A stretch of 25,162 bases of DNA. Source: an uncultured Verrucomicrobiota bacterium (GTDB lineage: Bacteria; Verrucomicrobiota; Kiritimatiellia; RFP12; UBA1067). The notes below the pieces were generated by a model. It had not been told where the DNA came from and ran no database searches. It saw nothing but the letters and a program-made list of their open reading frames with translations. Below, one piece after another: positions 7,156 through 16,451 of the stretch. Position 1 is the stretch's first letter, and each line of letters starts with the position of its first letter. The position numbers were made by a program, and so were the translations under genes. The stretch spans positions 1 to 25,162 of the forward strand of contig CALYRV010000013.1 in the NCBI GenBank assembly GCA_945483525.1, read 5' to 3'.

Positions 7156-10100
7156 TCATGAGCGAACGAAGCGCTCGCGGAGGCGCTGGAAGAAGGCGTA
7201 GAGCGTCGGCACGAAGACGATGCCGACGATCGTCGCCGCGAGCATGCCTCCCATCGTGCAGATACCGATTGAGCGCATCGCGCCAGCACCAGCGCCGGAC
7301 TTGAACGCCAGCGGAAGGACGCCGATCACAAAACTCCACGCCGTCATCATCACCGCACGATAGCGGAGCTTCGCGCCGGCGAGGGCCGCGTCTTCGATGC
7401 TAGTGCCGGACTCATGTTTCTGCTTGGAGAACTCTACCATGAGGATCGCATTCTTCGCGGCGAGTCCGATCAGCATTACGCATCCGAGCTGGGCGTAGAC
7501 CGAAAGTGCTGTCTTCGTCAGCCAGAGCGCGAGGAACGCACCGGTCAGAGCGAAGACGACGGAGAGCATCACTGAAATCGGGATGGTCCAGCTCTCGTAC
7601 TGCGCGACCAGGAAGAGGTACGCGAAGACGAGCGCCGCAAGCACCAGCCACAGAAGCCGTCCCTCGTTCTCCTGTTCCTGCAGCTGTACCGGACCCCATT
7701 CGATATCAAACCCACCCGCGCGCGGTGTACGTTCGATCAGCCGCATGATCTCCGACGAACTCACGCCTGGCATTGGAGTGACGTCGACCCAGGCCGCGAG
7801 CATCTTGTCGTAGCTCATCGTTTCGCGCGCGCCGCCGACGTACTCGAGCGAGCCAAGAGATGAAAGCGGAATTGCATCGCCCTTCGCGGTCGGGATGCGG
7901 ATCGCAAGCACGTCCTCGATTCCGCCGCGGTAATCGGGATCGTTCTGAAGCTTCACCTGATAGACGCCGCCCTTGATGTTGAAGTCATTGACATAATACG
8001 AGGCCAGCTTGTTCTGCAGCGTAGAGAAGACCGTCTTCGGCGATACGCCCAGCAGTTCCGCCTTAAGCCGGTCGAGTTTGAGCTCGAGCTGCGGGGTCGC
8101 ACAAGTGAAGCCGTGCACGACCGCCTTGACCATCGAATTGGTCCTGAGTGCGGCGGTGAACTCGTCTACCTCGGCCAGCAGTTCCTCGGGCTCGCAACCG
8201 GTGATCGAGACGAAGTTGAAGCCGACGCCGGACGAGCCTCCGAGACCCTTGATCGCCGCCGGCTGAGTGAAGACGAATTCTGCGGCAGATAGTTCGTCCG
8301 TCTCGCGCTTGAGCGCATCCATAACCGCATCGATCTGTGTATCCGGCGTCGTGCGCTCGTCCCAGTGGTTCAGACGGATGAGTCCGCCGAAGAGGTTCTC
8401 GCCGTTGCCCCACATGCCGTTGGAGCCGCAACGGGAGGAGACGGACTGAATGCCGGGAATCTTCTTAGCCCGCTCGTGGAATTCGTCCGCAATAGCAATC
8501 GAGCGCTCGAGGGACTGTCCCTCGGAGAGGCGTCCGTACCACGAAATGTATCCGCGGTCCTCCTTCGGCAAGAACGCCGTCGGCACCTTGCCGGTGAGCC
8601 ACCAGAGCGCGAAGAGGACCGCCGCGAAAAGGACCAGCGTCACGAGTCCGCGACGGACGAGCAGCCGCACGCAGCCGAGATAGCAACCGCGGGAGAAGTC
8701 GAGCACCGCGTTGAACGGACGGAACACCAGCGGTGCACGAACCGAAGGAGACTTGAGCATATAGGCGCAGAGGACGGGGGAGAGGACGAGCGCCACGACG
8801 GTGGAAAGACACAGCGCGATGCACATCGTGACCGCGAACTGCACGTACATCATGCCGACCATGCCGGTATAGAAGACGAGCGGCACGTAGCATGCGAGCG
8901 TCACCAGCGTGGTCGCGATGATCGCGCTCGTGATCTGGTCCATCGACTTGATCGCCGCCTCTTTCGGGGATAGCCCTTCCCGCGCCATCAGCGCTTGGCA
9001 ATTCTCGACGACGACAATCGCGTCATCCACGAGCGAACCGATGACGAGGATGAGTCCGAACATCGTCAGCACGTTCACCGTATAATGCAAAGGATAGAGG
9101 AACGCGAACGTGCCCATGAGCGAGATCGGAATCGCGATGGCGGGAACGAACGTCGCGCGCCAGTCTTGCAGGAAGAGGTAGGTGATGAGGATCACCAGCG
9201 CAAGCGCAATCAGGAGCGTCACGAACGTCTCCTTGAGGAAGACGAGTGTGAATGCCGTGGAATCGTCCGCTAGCACCCCCTCGACGCCTTCCGGCATGCG
9301 CGCGATCCACTTCTCGATCTCCTTCTTCACGCGTCTGGCGGTGAGGACCGAGTTCGCTTCCGGCGACTTATAGACGTCAAGATAGACGGTCGGATTGTCG
9401 TTGAAGCGGCTCCTGATCGTATAGCCTTTGCATCCGAGTTCCACGCGGGCGATATCCTTGACCAGCACCTGCGCGCCGGTGTCGGGATTGGTACGGACGA
9501 CAATGTTCTCGAATTCCTCCTTGGTCTTGAGGCGCCCCTGGACGTTGAGCTTGAAGTTGAGGTATTTGTTGGCGTATTCGCCGCCGACGGTTCCGGCTGC
9601 GGCCTGGATGTTCTGCGATTCAATCGCGGACTTGATCTCGGAGATCGGGATGTTGAGACCAGAAAGCTTCACCGGATCCAGCCAGATGCGCATCGCGTAG
9701 GTTCGCCCCGAAGTGTCGACCTGCCCGACTCCGCGCACGCGCGCGATGGCGTCCGCTACGTTCTTCTCGACGAAGTTGGACAGCTCCATGATATCCATCT
9801 TGCGTCCGTCCGTCATGAAGCAGTACATCACCATCCGGTCTTCGGGACGCTTCTTCACGGAGATGCCGTTCTGCTTCACTTCGGCCGGCAACCGCGTCTC
9901 GGCACGTTTGACCGCATTCTGCACGTTCATCAATGCTTCGTTCGAACGAGTCCCAGGACGGAACGTGCAGTAGCAGTTGTACGCGCCCTTGTTATTGCAG
10001 TAGGACTTGAAGTACCAGAGGTCTTCGACACCGTTGATCTCGTCCTCGAGAATCGCGCCAACGGAATCCGAAAGATCCTTCACGCTAGCACCGGTATAGG

Positions 10101-10251
10101 AGCACGAGACGGTGATGGTAACCGGGGTGATGTTCGGATATTCGGAGATCGGGAATCGCCACAAGCAGACCGCGCCACAAAGGACAAGGATAATCGACAC
10201 CACCCACGCAAGGCGGGGACGTTCAATGAAGACGCGGCTGAAACCCTTCAT
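7156..10251 (-). CDS. RND efflux pump, inner-membrane transporter (HAE1/AcrB-like)
   Basis: This proton-driven multidrug exporter spans the inner membrane with twelve helices and two large periplasmic loops. It begins with the typical cytoplasmic tail and first helix ([19 protein letters not shown]), then [22 protein letters not shown]. The proton-relay aspartates are present in helix 4 ([13 protein letters not shown]) and the partner lysine in helix 10 ([16 protein letters not shown]). At 1031 aa it is full length. Its ATG overlaps the adaptor stop as ATGA with GAGG upstream, and its own stop overlaps an ATG of the sirtuin frame. No outer-membrane channel (TolC-type) gene is in the window, so the third component must be encoded elsewhere. 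Family features indicate drug or amphiphile export rather than heavy metals; the substrate is not predictable. Confidence 0.96.
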   Translation of the reverse strand: MKGFSRVFIERPRLAWVVSIILVLCGAVCLWRFPISEYPNITPVTITVSCSYTGASVKDLSDSVGAILEDEINGVEDLWYFKSYCNNKGAYNCYCTFRPGTRSNEALMNVQNAVKRAETRLPAEVKQNGISVKKRPEDRMVMYCFMTDGRKMDIMELSNFVEKNVADAIARVRGVGQVDTSGRTYAMRIWLDPVKLSGLNIPISEIKSAIESQNIQAAAGTVGGEYANKYLNFKLNVQGRLKTKEEFENIVVRTNPDTGAQVLVKDIARVELGCKGYTIRSRFNDNPTVYLDVYKSPEANSVLTARRVKKEIEKWIARMPEGVEGVLADDSTAFTLVFLKETFVTLLIALALVILITYLFLQDWRATFVPAIAIPISLMGTFAFLYPLHYTVNVLTMFGLILVIGSLVDDAIVVVENCQALMAREGLSPKEAAIKSMDQITSAIIATTLVTLACYVPLVFYTGMVGMMYVQFAVTMCIALCLSTVVALVLSPVLCAYMLKSPSVRAPLVFRPFNAVLDFSRGCYLGCVRLLVRRGLVTLVLFAAVLFALWWLTGKVPTAFLPKEDRGYISWYGRLSEGQSLERSIAIADEFHERAKKIPGIQSVSSRCGSNGMWGNGENLFGGLIRLNHWDERTTPDTQIDAVMDALKRETDELSAAEFVFTQPAAIKGLGGSSGVGFNFVSITGCEPEELLAEVDEFTAALRTNSMVKAVVHGFTCATPQLELKLDRLKAELLGVSPKTVFSTLQNKLASYYVNDFNIKGGVYQVKLQNDPDYRGGIEDVLAIRIPTAKGDAIPLSSLGSLEYVGGARETMSYDKMLAAWVDVTPMPGVSSSEIMRLIERTPRAGGFDIEWGPVQLQEQENEGRLLWLVLAALVFAYLFLVAQYESWTIPISVMLSVVFALTGAFLALWLTKTALSVYAQLGCVMLIGLAAKNAILMVEFSKQKHESGTSIEDAALAGAKLRYRAVMMTAWSFVIGVLPLAFKSGAGAGAMRSIGICTMGGMLAATIVGIVFVPTLYAFFQRLRERFVRS

Positions 10252-11282
10252 TTCGCGGCCTCGATAATCATGCCGCGACGGACACGGTGCGCGCCGTCCG
10301 CAACTATCCGCTCGCCGACAGAAAGACCCTTCTCAATGAAGAGCCAATCACCCTGCAGCCTTCCGCGGGCGATCGTGCGGCGCTCCACCGCGCCATCCAC
10401 ACCGACGATCCACACATACGGACCCTGAGTATCCTGCAGTACCGCAGTCGGCGGAATAGCGGGGCGCATCACTCCCTTCTTCGACATCACCGATACCGCC
10501 ACCGTCCCTCCTGGAACGAGTTTACGAGACGGATTGTCACACTTAGCGTACATCATTACCGTATCCGTGGTCTCGTCCGCTCTGTTCTCGACGTATTCGA
10601 TTTCGCACTTGCCCTCATACGTCGATCCGTCCGCAAGCGAGATCTCGATCTTCGCATCATCCTTCGCGCGACGCCCAGCACCGCTCGTGAGTTCGAGAAG
10701 CTCACGATTGGAGATTGAGAAAGAGACGCGCACCGGATCGTGCTGGACGATCGAAACCAGCACAAGCGAACCGGCGGTTACATAGTTGCCGACGGTCTTC
10801 ACGGTAGAGCCGAGCTTGCCAGCAATCGGCGCGACGATCGTGCAGTGCTTGAGATCGTCTTGCGCCGCAACGAGATTAGCCTGCGCCGCGGCAAAAGCAG
10901 CGCGGGAGCTGTCACGGAGCGACAACGCATTATCAACTGCATCCAGCGACACGGCGTGGGTCTCGAGCAGCTTCTTATGGCGTTCGTACGAAATCTCGGC
11001 GTAATGGGCGTTAGCCTTCGACTCCGCCAGCTTTGATTCTGCGTTTTTAACCGCCGCTTCGTATTTCACGGGATCAATGCGGTAAAGGACGTCACCGACC
11101 CCAACCGATGCGCCGTTCGCAAAGGCAACTTCCTTGATTTCGCCCGAAACTTGAGGAATCACATCGACCTGCGCGATACTGACGACTCTGCCTGGATAGG
11201 TGGACTTGAGCGCATCTGGACGAAGCGTTACTTCAGAGACAGGAAGCGTCAATGACGAAGCAAGTATCAACGATACGAACAT
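10248..11282 (-). CDS. RND efflux pump periplasmic adaptor (membrane fusion protein)
   Basis: This is the periplasmic linker between the RND pump and an outer-membrane channel. The N-terminus is a short hydrophobic stretch ([16 protein letters not shown]) that can serve as a signal sequence but lacks the usual positive charge. A lipoyl/barrel-sandwich half motif ([20 protein letters not shown]) follows, then a coiled-coil hairpin (about 75-140), the second lipoyl half ([20 protein letters not shown]) and beta-barrel and membrane-proximal domains. Length (344 aa) is normal. It starts 26 nt after the parC stop with no terminator visible between, and it overlaps the pump gene by 4 nt. There is no lipobox cysteine, so it is probably not a lipoprotein. 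Confidence 0.94.
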   Translation of the reverse strand: MFVSLILASSLTLPVSEVTLRPDALKSTYPGRVVSIAQVDVIPQVSGEIKEVAFANGASVGVGDVLYRIDPVKYEAAVKNAESKLAESKANAHYAEISYERHKKLLETHAVSLDAVDNALSLRDSSRAAFAAAQANLVAAQDDLKHCTIVAPIAGKLGSTVKTVGNYVTAGSLVLVSIVQHDPVRVSFSISNRELLELTSGAGRRAKDDAKIEISLADGSTYEGKCEIEYVENRADETTDTVMMYAKCDNPSRKLVPGGTVAVSVMSKKGVMRPAIPPTAVLQDTQGPYVWIVGVDGAVERRTIARGRLQGDWLFIEKGLSVGERIVADGAHRVRRGMIIEAAK

Positions 11283-11308
11283 AATTTCTTACTTTGGCGA
11301 ACGGCCGT

Positions 11309-13429
11309 TTAATCTAGAAGCCCTTTCGACGGGGCCTCAGATTCGTCCCACCAGGATCCCTTTGCGGACGAGATGCGGGCGATCGGTTTGGTAGAGAGCT
11401 GTTTGCCCTTCGCGCCAGCGGCGCGGATCAAGACGACATCCTGCTTCTCGGGCTTGCCAGTTTCGGTATTCGTGCGCGTCACCTGTTCACGGGGGAGGAA
11501 ATGCTGCTGATGGATACGCTGGTTCTTCGCGGGCTTATACTTCACGTAAATCGTGTCGGGACAGCCCTCTTGGAAGAAAAGGATCTTCGAGCGCGGCTTT
11601 TCCGGGGCGAGCCGGTATTCCTTGTTGCGGATGAGTCCGCCGAACCGAAAGCGTTTGATATACGAGAAACCATAGCCGCCCTCCTCGTAAACGCAGGTGA
11701 AGTCACGCGACTCGCGGTCCTTCTCTTGATTGAAGCGAATGATGCACAGAAGGTCCTTGTCGACAAAGATCTTATCCTCTGGCTGCACCTTCTTATAACG
11801 CCCGTCCTTCCAGACGAGAATGAGCTCGTCCAGCGACGAGCACTTGAAGACCTCATCGCCTCCGCGTATTCCGGAACCGACGTAATTATTCTCCTTGTCC
11901 CAACGGATCGTGAGCTCGGACGCGGTAATGGCACGGACGTCGACCTGCTTGAAAGCGCCCTTCATGATCTGCGTACAACGCGGATACTTCTTGCCGTACT
12001 CCTTGACAAGTCCCTTAAGGTACTTGACGACAAACGCCTTGAGGTGAACGAGGTTGTCGTTAACATCGCGTTCCTCGTCGCGTATCGCCTTGATCTCCTC
12101 GTGGTTCTTGTTGATATCGAACTGGGAGATGCGGCGAATCGGGATTTTGAGGAGTCGCTCGATGTCCTCGTCCGTGACATCGCGGCGGAGCTCCTTGCGG
12201 AACGGCTTGAAACCCTCCTTCACCGTCGCGAGAATTCCCTCCATCGTCTTCTCCTTCTCGATGCGCTTGTAGATGCGCTCTTCGATAAAGATACGGTCGA
12301 GGGTACGGGCGTGGAAGAGGTCGTCTAGTTCCTGGAGTCGGATCTCTTGCTCCTTCTTCGTGAGCGCCATAAGGCGTTCGACGTTGCGGCGGAGGATCTC
12401 AGAGACGGACATCTGCTTGGGACGTCCATTGTCGAGCACGATAGGACGCGACGAAAGCGACTTCTCACAGTTCGTAAACGCGTAAAGCGCGGCCATCGCC
12501 TTATCGGGATTCTCTCCAGCCTGAAGCTCGAGTTCGATACGGACCGTATCCGAAGTGAGGTCATGGAGTTTGCGAACCCCCACTTTCTTTTTCTTGATTG
12601 CATCCTCAATCGATTCGGCGATGGAATCAGTCGTCTCGCCCCACGGAAGCTCGGTGATGACGAGCGACTTGCCTTCCTTCTCGATCTTCGCACGGACCTT
12701 CACCTTGCCGAGTCCGTCCTGGTACTCGGAGACGTCCATGACACCTCCGAGCTGGAAATCGGGAAATATCTCGAACGGCTTCTTCTGCAGGATAGCGATC
12801 TCGGCCTCAAGGAGCTCGATGAAGTTGTGCGGCAGAATCGAAGTCGAGAGGCCGACCGCGATGCCGTCCGCGCCGAGCATGAGGAGGAGCGGGATCTTCG
12901 CTGGAAGAAAGACTGGTTCCTCCTTGCGTCCGTCATAGTTCGGCACATACGCCGTAGTCTTGCGGTTGAAGACCTCCTTGCGCGCAAGTTCGGTGAGACG
13001 ACATTCGATGTAACGCGTCGCGGCATGCGGCATGCCAGTTAAGAGCGAGCCGTAGTTGCCCTGTCCGTCGATGAGATATCCCTTGTCTTTGCCCCACAAC
13101 TTGTTCGCGAGCACACACAGCGCGTCGCCGATAGAGGCATCGCCATGCGGATGGTACTGCATCGTGTGGCCGACGATGTTCGCGACCTTGGTGTAGCGTC
13201 CGTCATCCTTCTCGAACAGTGAATGCATGATGCGTCGCTGCACGGGCTTCAGGCCGTCCTCAAGCGCTGGAATCGCGCGAGAGCAGATGACATAGGCGGA
13301 ATACTGCTTGAAATTGAAATCGTAGAGTTCGCGCATCGGACCCGATCCTGTGAGCCCGTTGGCATTTGCCTTCTTATCGGAAAACAAATCCAGATCGTCC
13401 AGTATGCTCTTTGGTGCTTTATTGCTCAT
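11309..13429 (-). CDS. parC: DNA topoisomerase IV subunit A (ParC-like)
   Basis: This is the DNA-breaking subunit of a type IIA topoisomerase, which decatenates or relaxes DNA with ParE. The catalytic tyrosine is Y140 in HAATRYIECRL. The helix that contacts quinolones reads HPHGDASIGDAL (93-104): the usual Ser of E. coli GyrA83/ParC80 is Ala98, while the acidic residue is kept as D102. Long coiled-coil segments occupy about 370-480. I see no GyrA box (QRRGGKG type), and the C-terminal region (about 500-706) is short, so topoisomerase IV is favoured over gyrase. Length is 706 aa. It follows parE after 107 nt and precedes the RND adaptor by 26 nt. A purine-rich GAAGAAGAAGAAAT tract before the ATG serves as the only ribosome-binding signal. 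Confidence 0.92.
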   Translation of the reverse strand: MSNKAPKSILDDLDLFSDKKANANGLTGSGPMRELYDFNFKQYSAYVICSRAIPALEDGLKPVQRRIMHSLFEKDDGRYTKVANIVGHTMQYHPHGDASIGDALCVLANKLWGKDKGYLIDGQGNYGSLLTGMPHAATRYIECRLTELARKEVFNRKTTAYVPNYDGRKEEPVFLPAKIPLLLMLGADGIAVGLSTSILPHNFIELLEAEIAILQKKPFEIFPDFQLGGVMDVSEYQDGLGKVKVRAKIEKEGKSLVITELPWGETTDSIAESIEDAIKKKKVGVRKLHDLTSDTVRIELELQAGENPDKAMAALYAFTNCEKSLSSRPIVLDNGRPKQMSVSEILRRNVERLMALTKKEQEIRLQELDDLFHARTLDRIFIEERIYKRIEKEKTMEGILATVKEGFKPFRKELRRDVTDEDIERLLKIPIRRISQFDINKNHEEIKAIRDEERDVNDNLVHLKAFVVKYLKGLVKEYGKKYPRCTQIMKGAFKQVDVRAITASELTIRWDKENNYVGSGIRGGDEVFKCSSLDELILVWKDGRYKKVQPEDKIFVDKDLLCIIRFNQEKDRESRDFTCVYEEGGYGFSYIKRFRFGGLIRNKEYRLAPEKPRSKILFFQEGCPDTIYVKYKPAKNQRIHQQHFLPREQVTRTNTETGKPEKQDVVLIRAAGAKGKQLSTKPIARISSAKGSWWDESEAPSKGLLD

Positions 13430-13536
13430 TATTTCTTCTTCTTCGTAGGAATCGGGATCACTACCTCTTACTTCTCGCCTTCATTCGCGCGTTCAATCGC
13501 GGTATTTACGTCCGTCCGCCACCACGCCAAACAGGA

Positions 13537-15381
13537 TCAGAATTCGCTTGAATCGCATACGAGGTTCTCCATGATATAGTCTTTACGCTCCGGGGTGTTC
13601 TGCCCCATATAGAACTTAATCGTCTTCTCTACGTCAATATCGTCGGAACAGGTCACCGGAGTAAGACGAATATCCTTGCCAATAAAACCCTTGAAATCGT
13701 CCTTGTCGATTTCGCCGAGGCCCTTGAATCGCGTGATTTCACAACCCTTGCCGCACTTCCTGATCGCCGCCTCGCGCTCCTGATCGGTGTAGCAGAAATA
13801 GTGCTCCTTCTTATTGCGGACCCTGAAAAGCGGTGTTTCGAGGATGAAGACGCGGCCGTCAGAGATGAGTTGGCGGTAAAAACGCATGAAAAACGTCGTG
13901 AGAAGCATGCGAATATGGAGCCCGTCCACATCGGCGTCGGTCGCGAAGATAATCTTCGAGTAACGGAGATGGTCGAGCGTCTCCTCTATATCCAGGGTCT
14001 TGATGAGATTGAAAAACTCCTCGTTCTTGTATAGGACATCTTTATTGAGTCCACACGTATTGAGCGGCTTACCCTTCAGAAAGAAGACCGCCTGCGTCAT
14101 CGTGTCACGTGCGAGACCAAGGGTGCCGCCGGCGGACTGACCTTCGGTAAGGAAGATCATCGTGTCATCACCCTCGGGCTTTCCAGTCTTCTTATTGACT
14201 TTGTCAAGCTTCAGATGGTTCTTGCAGTCCTTCAACTGCGGTACACGCACCGAAACCGCCTGCGTACGCTCGCGGGCCTGCTTCTTGATTGTATTGAGCT
14301 GGCTGCGGATCTTGCCTGTTTCCTCGATCTTCGCGATAAGCTTATCCGTCTCGGAAGACGAACGGTGAAGCGCGGAAAGGATCTCCTTCTGCATCTCCTT
14401 GACGAGGTCCGACCGAATATCGTTCATCACGAACTTGATCTTGGTCTGCCCTTCGAATACGGGATTCATGATTCGGAGCGAGACCGCGCCGATCAACCCG
14501 TCACGGATATCATCACCATCAAACTTCTTCTTCGAGTCATACTCGTTAAGCGCCTTGGTAAGCGCCTCCTTGAACGCAGTCAGATGCGTGCCGCCGTCCG
14601 TAGTGTACTGTCCGTTAACGAACGAATAATACTCCTCGCCGAACCGGTTGGTGTGCGTGAAGATGATCTCGAAATTCTTGGTCTTGATGTGAAACGGAGC
14701 GTAAAGTTTCTCAAACTGCGCCTCATCCGCAATCAGGTCGGCCAAACCATGATCGGAGCAGATCTCCTGCCCGTTCAGCCGGATGGTAAGCCCCGCGTTC
14801 ACATACGCGTACATACGCATACGACGTACAACATGCTCTTCGCGGACCTTGAAGTTCTTCAGCACCTTGACATCCGGCTTGTAGTGGATATAAGTGCCAG
14901 AATGCTGATTCTCCTTATCCTTACCACGCTTCTTGGACTGCAGCCTACCTTCCTTGAAATACGCCTCTGAATACTCGCCTTCACGATAAGACCGCACCTC
15001 AAAGAACTCAGATAGTGCATTGACCGCCTTCGTGCCGACACCATTCATACCGGCGGAAAACTGGAAAGAGTCGGAATCGAACTTGCCGCCAGTGTTCATT
15101 TGCGATACGCAGTCCACTACCTTGCCGAGCGGAATCCCGCGTCCGTAATCTCGCACACTGGTCTCACCGGTGTCGTAATTCACAGTGACGTCGATCTTCT
15201 TGCCAGCCCCCATGACGAACTCATCAATAGAGTTGTCGATGACCTCCTTCATGAGGATGTAAATGCAATCATGGTACATCGCGCCAGTTCCGGGCTCACC
15301 CACATACATTCCGGGACGGGTTCTGATGTGCGTCACCGGATCCAGCGTCTTAATACTGGTATCTCCGTAATCCTTTGCCAT
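13537..15381 (-). CDS. parE: DNA topoisomerase IV subunit B (ParE-like)
   Basis: This is the ATPase subunit partnering the downstream ParC. From the ATG at 15381 it is 614 aa. The GHKL ATPase domain shows EVIDNSIDEF (N50), DYGRGIP (78-84) and GMNGVGTKAVNAL (111-123). The Toprim domain has LTEGQSAGG and ATDADVDGLHIRMLL with its metal-binding acidic residues, and FKGLGEID follows. The absence of a long insertion in Toprim suits ParE or Gram-positive-type GyrB. An upstream ATG at 15393 overlaps the -10 box, and a farther start at 15432 lies beyond the promoter, so both are unlikely. The chosen ATG is 10 nt from TATAAT and has no ribosome-binding site, implying an almost leaderless mRNA. It heads the parE-parC-RND-sirtuin run. 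Confidence 0.93.
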   Translation of the reverse strand: MAKDYGDTSIKTLDPVTHIRTRPGMYVGEPGTGAMYHDCIYILMKEVIDNSIDEFVMGAGKKIDVTVNYDTGETSVRDYGRGIPLGKVVDCVSQMNTGGKFDSDSFQFSAGMNGVGTKAVNALSEFFEVRSYREGEYSEAYFKEGRLQSKKRGKDKENQHSGTYIHYKPDVKVLKNFKVREEHVVRRMRMYAYVNAGLTIRLNGQEICSDHGLADLIADEAQFEKLYAPFHIKTKNFEIIFTHTNRFGEEYYSFVNGQYTTDGGTHLTAFKEALTKALNEYDSKKKFDGDDIRDGLIGAVSLRIMNPVFEGQTKIKFVMNDIRSDLVKEMQKEILSALHRSSSETDKLIAKIEETGKIRSQLNTIKKQARERTQAVSVRVPQLKDCKNHLKLDKVNKKTGKPEGDDTMIFLTEGQSAGGTLGLARDTMTQAVFFLKGKPLNTCGLNKDVLYKNEEFFNLIKTLDIEETLDHLRYSKIIFATDADVDGLHIRMLLTTFFMRFYRQLISDGRVFILETPLFRVRNKKEHYFCYTDQEREAAIRKCGKGCEITRFKGLGEIDKDDFKGFIGKDIRLTPVTCSDDIDVEKTIKFYMGQNTPERKDYIMENLVCDSSEF

Positions 15382-15391
15382 ATTATCTATC

Positions 15392-15421
15392 ATTATACCA
15401 AAAATTGTGGTTACGTCGCAA
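15392..15421 (-). promoter_or_regulatory. parE promoter
   Basis: On the minus strand TTGCGA (15421-15416), an 18-nt spacer and TATAAT (15397-15392) lie immediately upstream of parE. The ATG at 15381 is 10 nt after the -10 box, leaving an expected leader of about 3-4 nt. It probably drives the whole downstream run. Confidence 0.65.
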
Positions 15422-15462
15422 CCCAACCACAATCCATAGCGCTTTCGTCAATTATCAGAAAA

Positions 15463-16050
15463 TCAACGAAATCCGAGGATTTTATGGAGCTGAACCGAAA
15501 GCGACCAGCCGTCAAGCCGTGACAAAACGATCTTCGCAGTAGCAAGATCGACTTTCCCCTCATGATCGCACGGGGAGATGTAATAGTCTTCCGCGGCGAT
15601 TCTGCCGCGAATAATCTTGCAGAAATCCACTGCCGCCTCCGAAGACGCTACCACCCGAACCTCATTTGCACGCGTCAGCGCGACCGCCTCTGGGAATTCG
15701 ACCTTCGGGGAACACGCAATATAATCAAGCAATGCAAACCATTCAGGTTCAGATGTGCCGTTCGTCTCAATCGCAACCCAATAGCCTTTTGCCTTAAGTG
15801 CTGCGACCAGCTCTGACATTCCGGCACGGACCGTCGGCTCTCCACCGGTCAGAATCACGCTTTTCGCCTTATACCGCGAAAGCTCGGCAACCAACTCGTC
15901 GAGCGTCATCGAAAAACGCCGCTCAATTGAAGTATCGCACCACGGACATGCGAGGTTACAACCGGCGAAACGCAAAAAAAGGCAGGGACGCCCAGTATTG
16001 CGTCCCTCGCCTTGAAGCGACTCAAAGATCTCAACGAGATCGTAAGTCAT
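15463..16050 (-). CDS. queE: 7-carboxy-7-deazaguanine synthase (QueE), radical SAM
   Basis: QueE rearranges 6-carboxytetrahydropterin to 7-carboxy-7-deazaguanine, the third step toward preQ1 and queuosine. The iron-sulfur motif CNLACPWC gives C31, C35 and C38, in the CxxxCxxC radical SAM arrangement. EIFESLQGEG at the N-terminus, TGGEPTVR and IETNGT are family hallmarks. At 195 aa it lies at the short end of the family but has all core motifs. The ATG at 16050 overlaps the DUF805 stop as TGATG; a TTG one codon upstream is an alternative. No queC, queD or queF gene is nearby, so the pathway is dispersed. Downstream, 15382-15462 holds only the parE promoter. Confidence 0.92.
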   Translation of the reverse strand: MTYDLVEIFESLQGEGRNTGRPCLFLRFAGCNLACPWCDTSIERRFSMTLDELVAELSRYKAKSVILTGGEPTVRAGMSELVAALKAKGYWVAIETNGTSEPEWFALLDYIACSPKVEFPEAVALTRANEVRVVASSEAAVDFCKIIRGRIAAEDYYISPCDHEGKVDLATAKIVLSRLDGWSLSVQLHKILGFR

Positions 16051-16385
16051 CAAACCGCCGACACCGGCTCACCGTTCTTAGTCGGCTGAGCCCAGAAGAC
16101 AATAAGAATGATGATGCCAATCACCGGAACGAGGGCGATAAGCTGCCACCAGCCACTCTTGCCGATGTCGTGAAGACGGCGAGCTCCGATAGCGAGCCCC
16201 GGAATTAACATCGCGAGAGTGTAGAGATCCGCCATCACGGGAATCCAGAGGATCCCAGAGATGATGCTGACGCCAATCGAGACTAGCAGATTGAAGAGTA
16301 CGAACATCCAAAATTCCTGACGCGTAGCCGTGCCACTGAATTCCGCATATTTCTTGATCGCACCGAGATAGAACTGACTGAACAT
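16050..16385 (-). CDS. DUF805 family small membrane protein
   Basis: This is a 111-aa inner-membrane protein with three to four hydrophobic segments. It shows the DUF805 pattern: an N-terminal aromatic-rich amphipathic region (FSQFYLGAIKKYAEFSGTATRQEFW), FNLL, then ARRLHDIGKSGWWQL and a final hydrophobic segment ending in WAQPTKNGEP. The ATG at 16385 was chosen because AGGAG lies 8 nt upstream; a longer frame reaching 16415 has no support. DUF805 proteins have no established biochemical role. The 1-nt overlap with queE implies coupled translation, but a functional link to queuosine synthesis is not implied by the family. Confidence 0.88.
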   Translation of the reverse strand: MFSQFYLGAIKKYAEFSGTATRQEFWMFVLFNLLVSIGVSIISGILWIPVMADLYTLAMLIPGLAIGARRLHDIGKSGWWQLIALVPVIGIIILIVFWAQPTKNGEPVSAV

Positions 16386-16423
16386 AATGAAGACTCCTTT
16401 CTTGTCAGTTTGCACTTCCGTTT

Positions 16424-16432
16424 ATCATATCA
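16424..16432 (-). promoter_or_regulatory. Extended -10 promoter of the DUF805-queE operon
   Basis: TGATATGAT on the minus strand is an extended -10 box, about 38 nt upstream of the DUF805 ATG. It sits in GATTTGTGATATGATAAAC, closely similar to the FHA gene promoter (TTTTGTGATATAATAAC). No strong -35 is seen, as is common with extended -10 promoters. Confidence 0.5.
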
Positions 16433-16451
16433 CAAATCTCACTTCAGCATC

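Noticed and set aside
7145..7339. N-terminal extension of the sirtuin into the pump gene
   Set aside because: The added residues are out-of-frame pump sequence; the sirtuin fold starts at METLLKAI with a ribosome-binding site before it.
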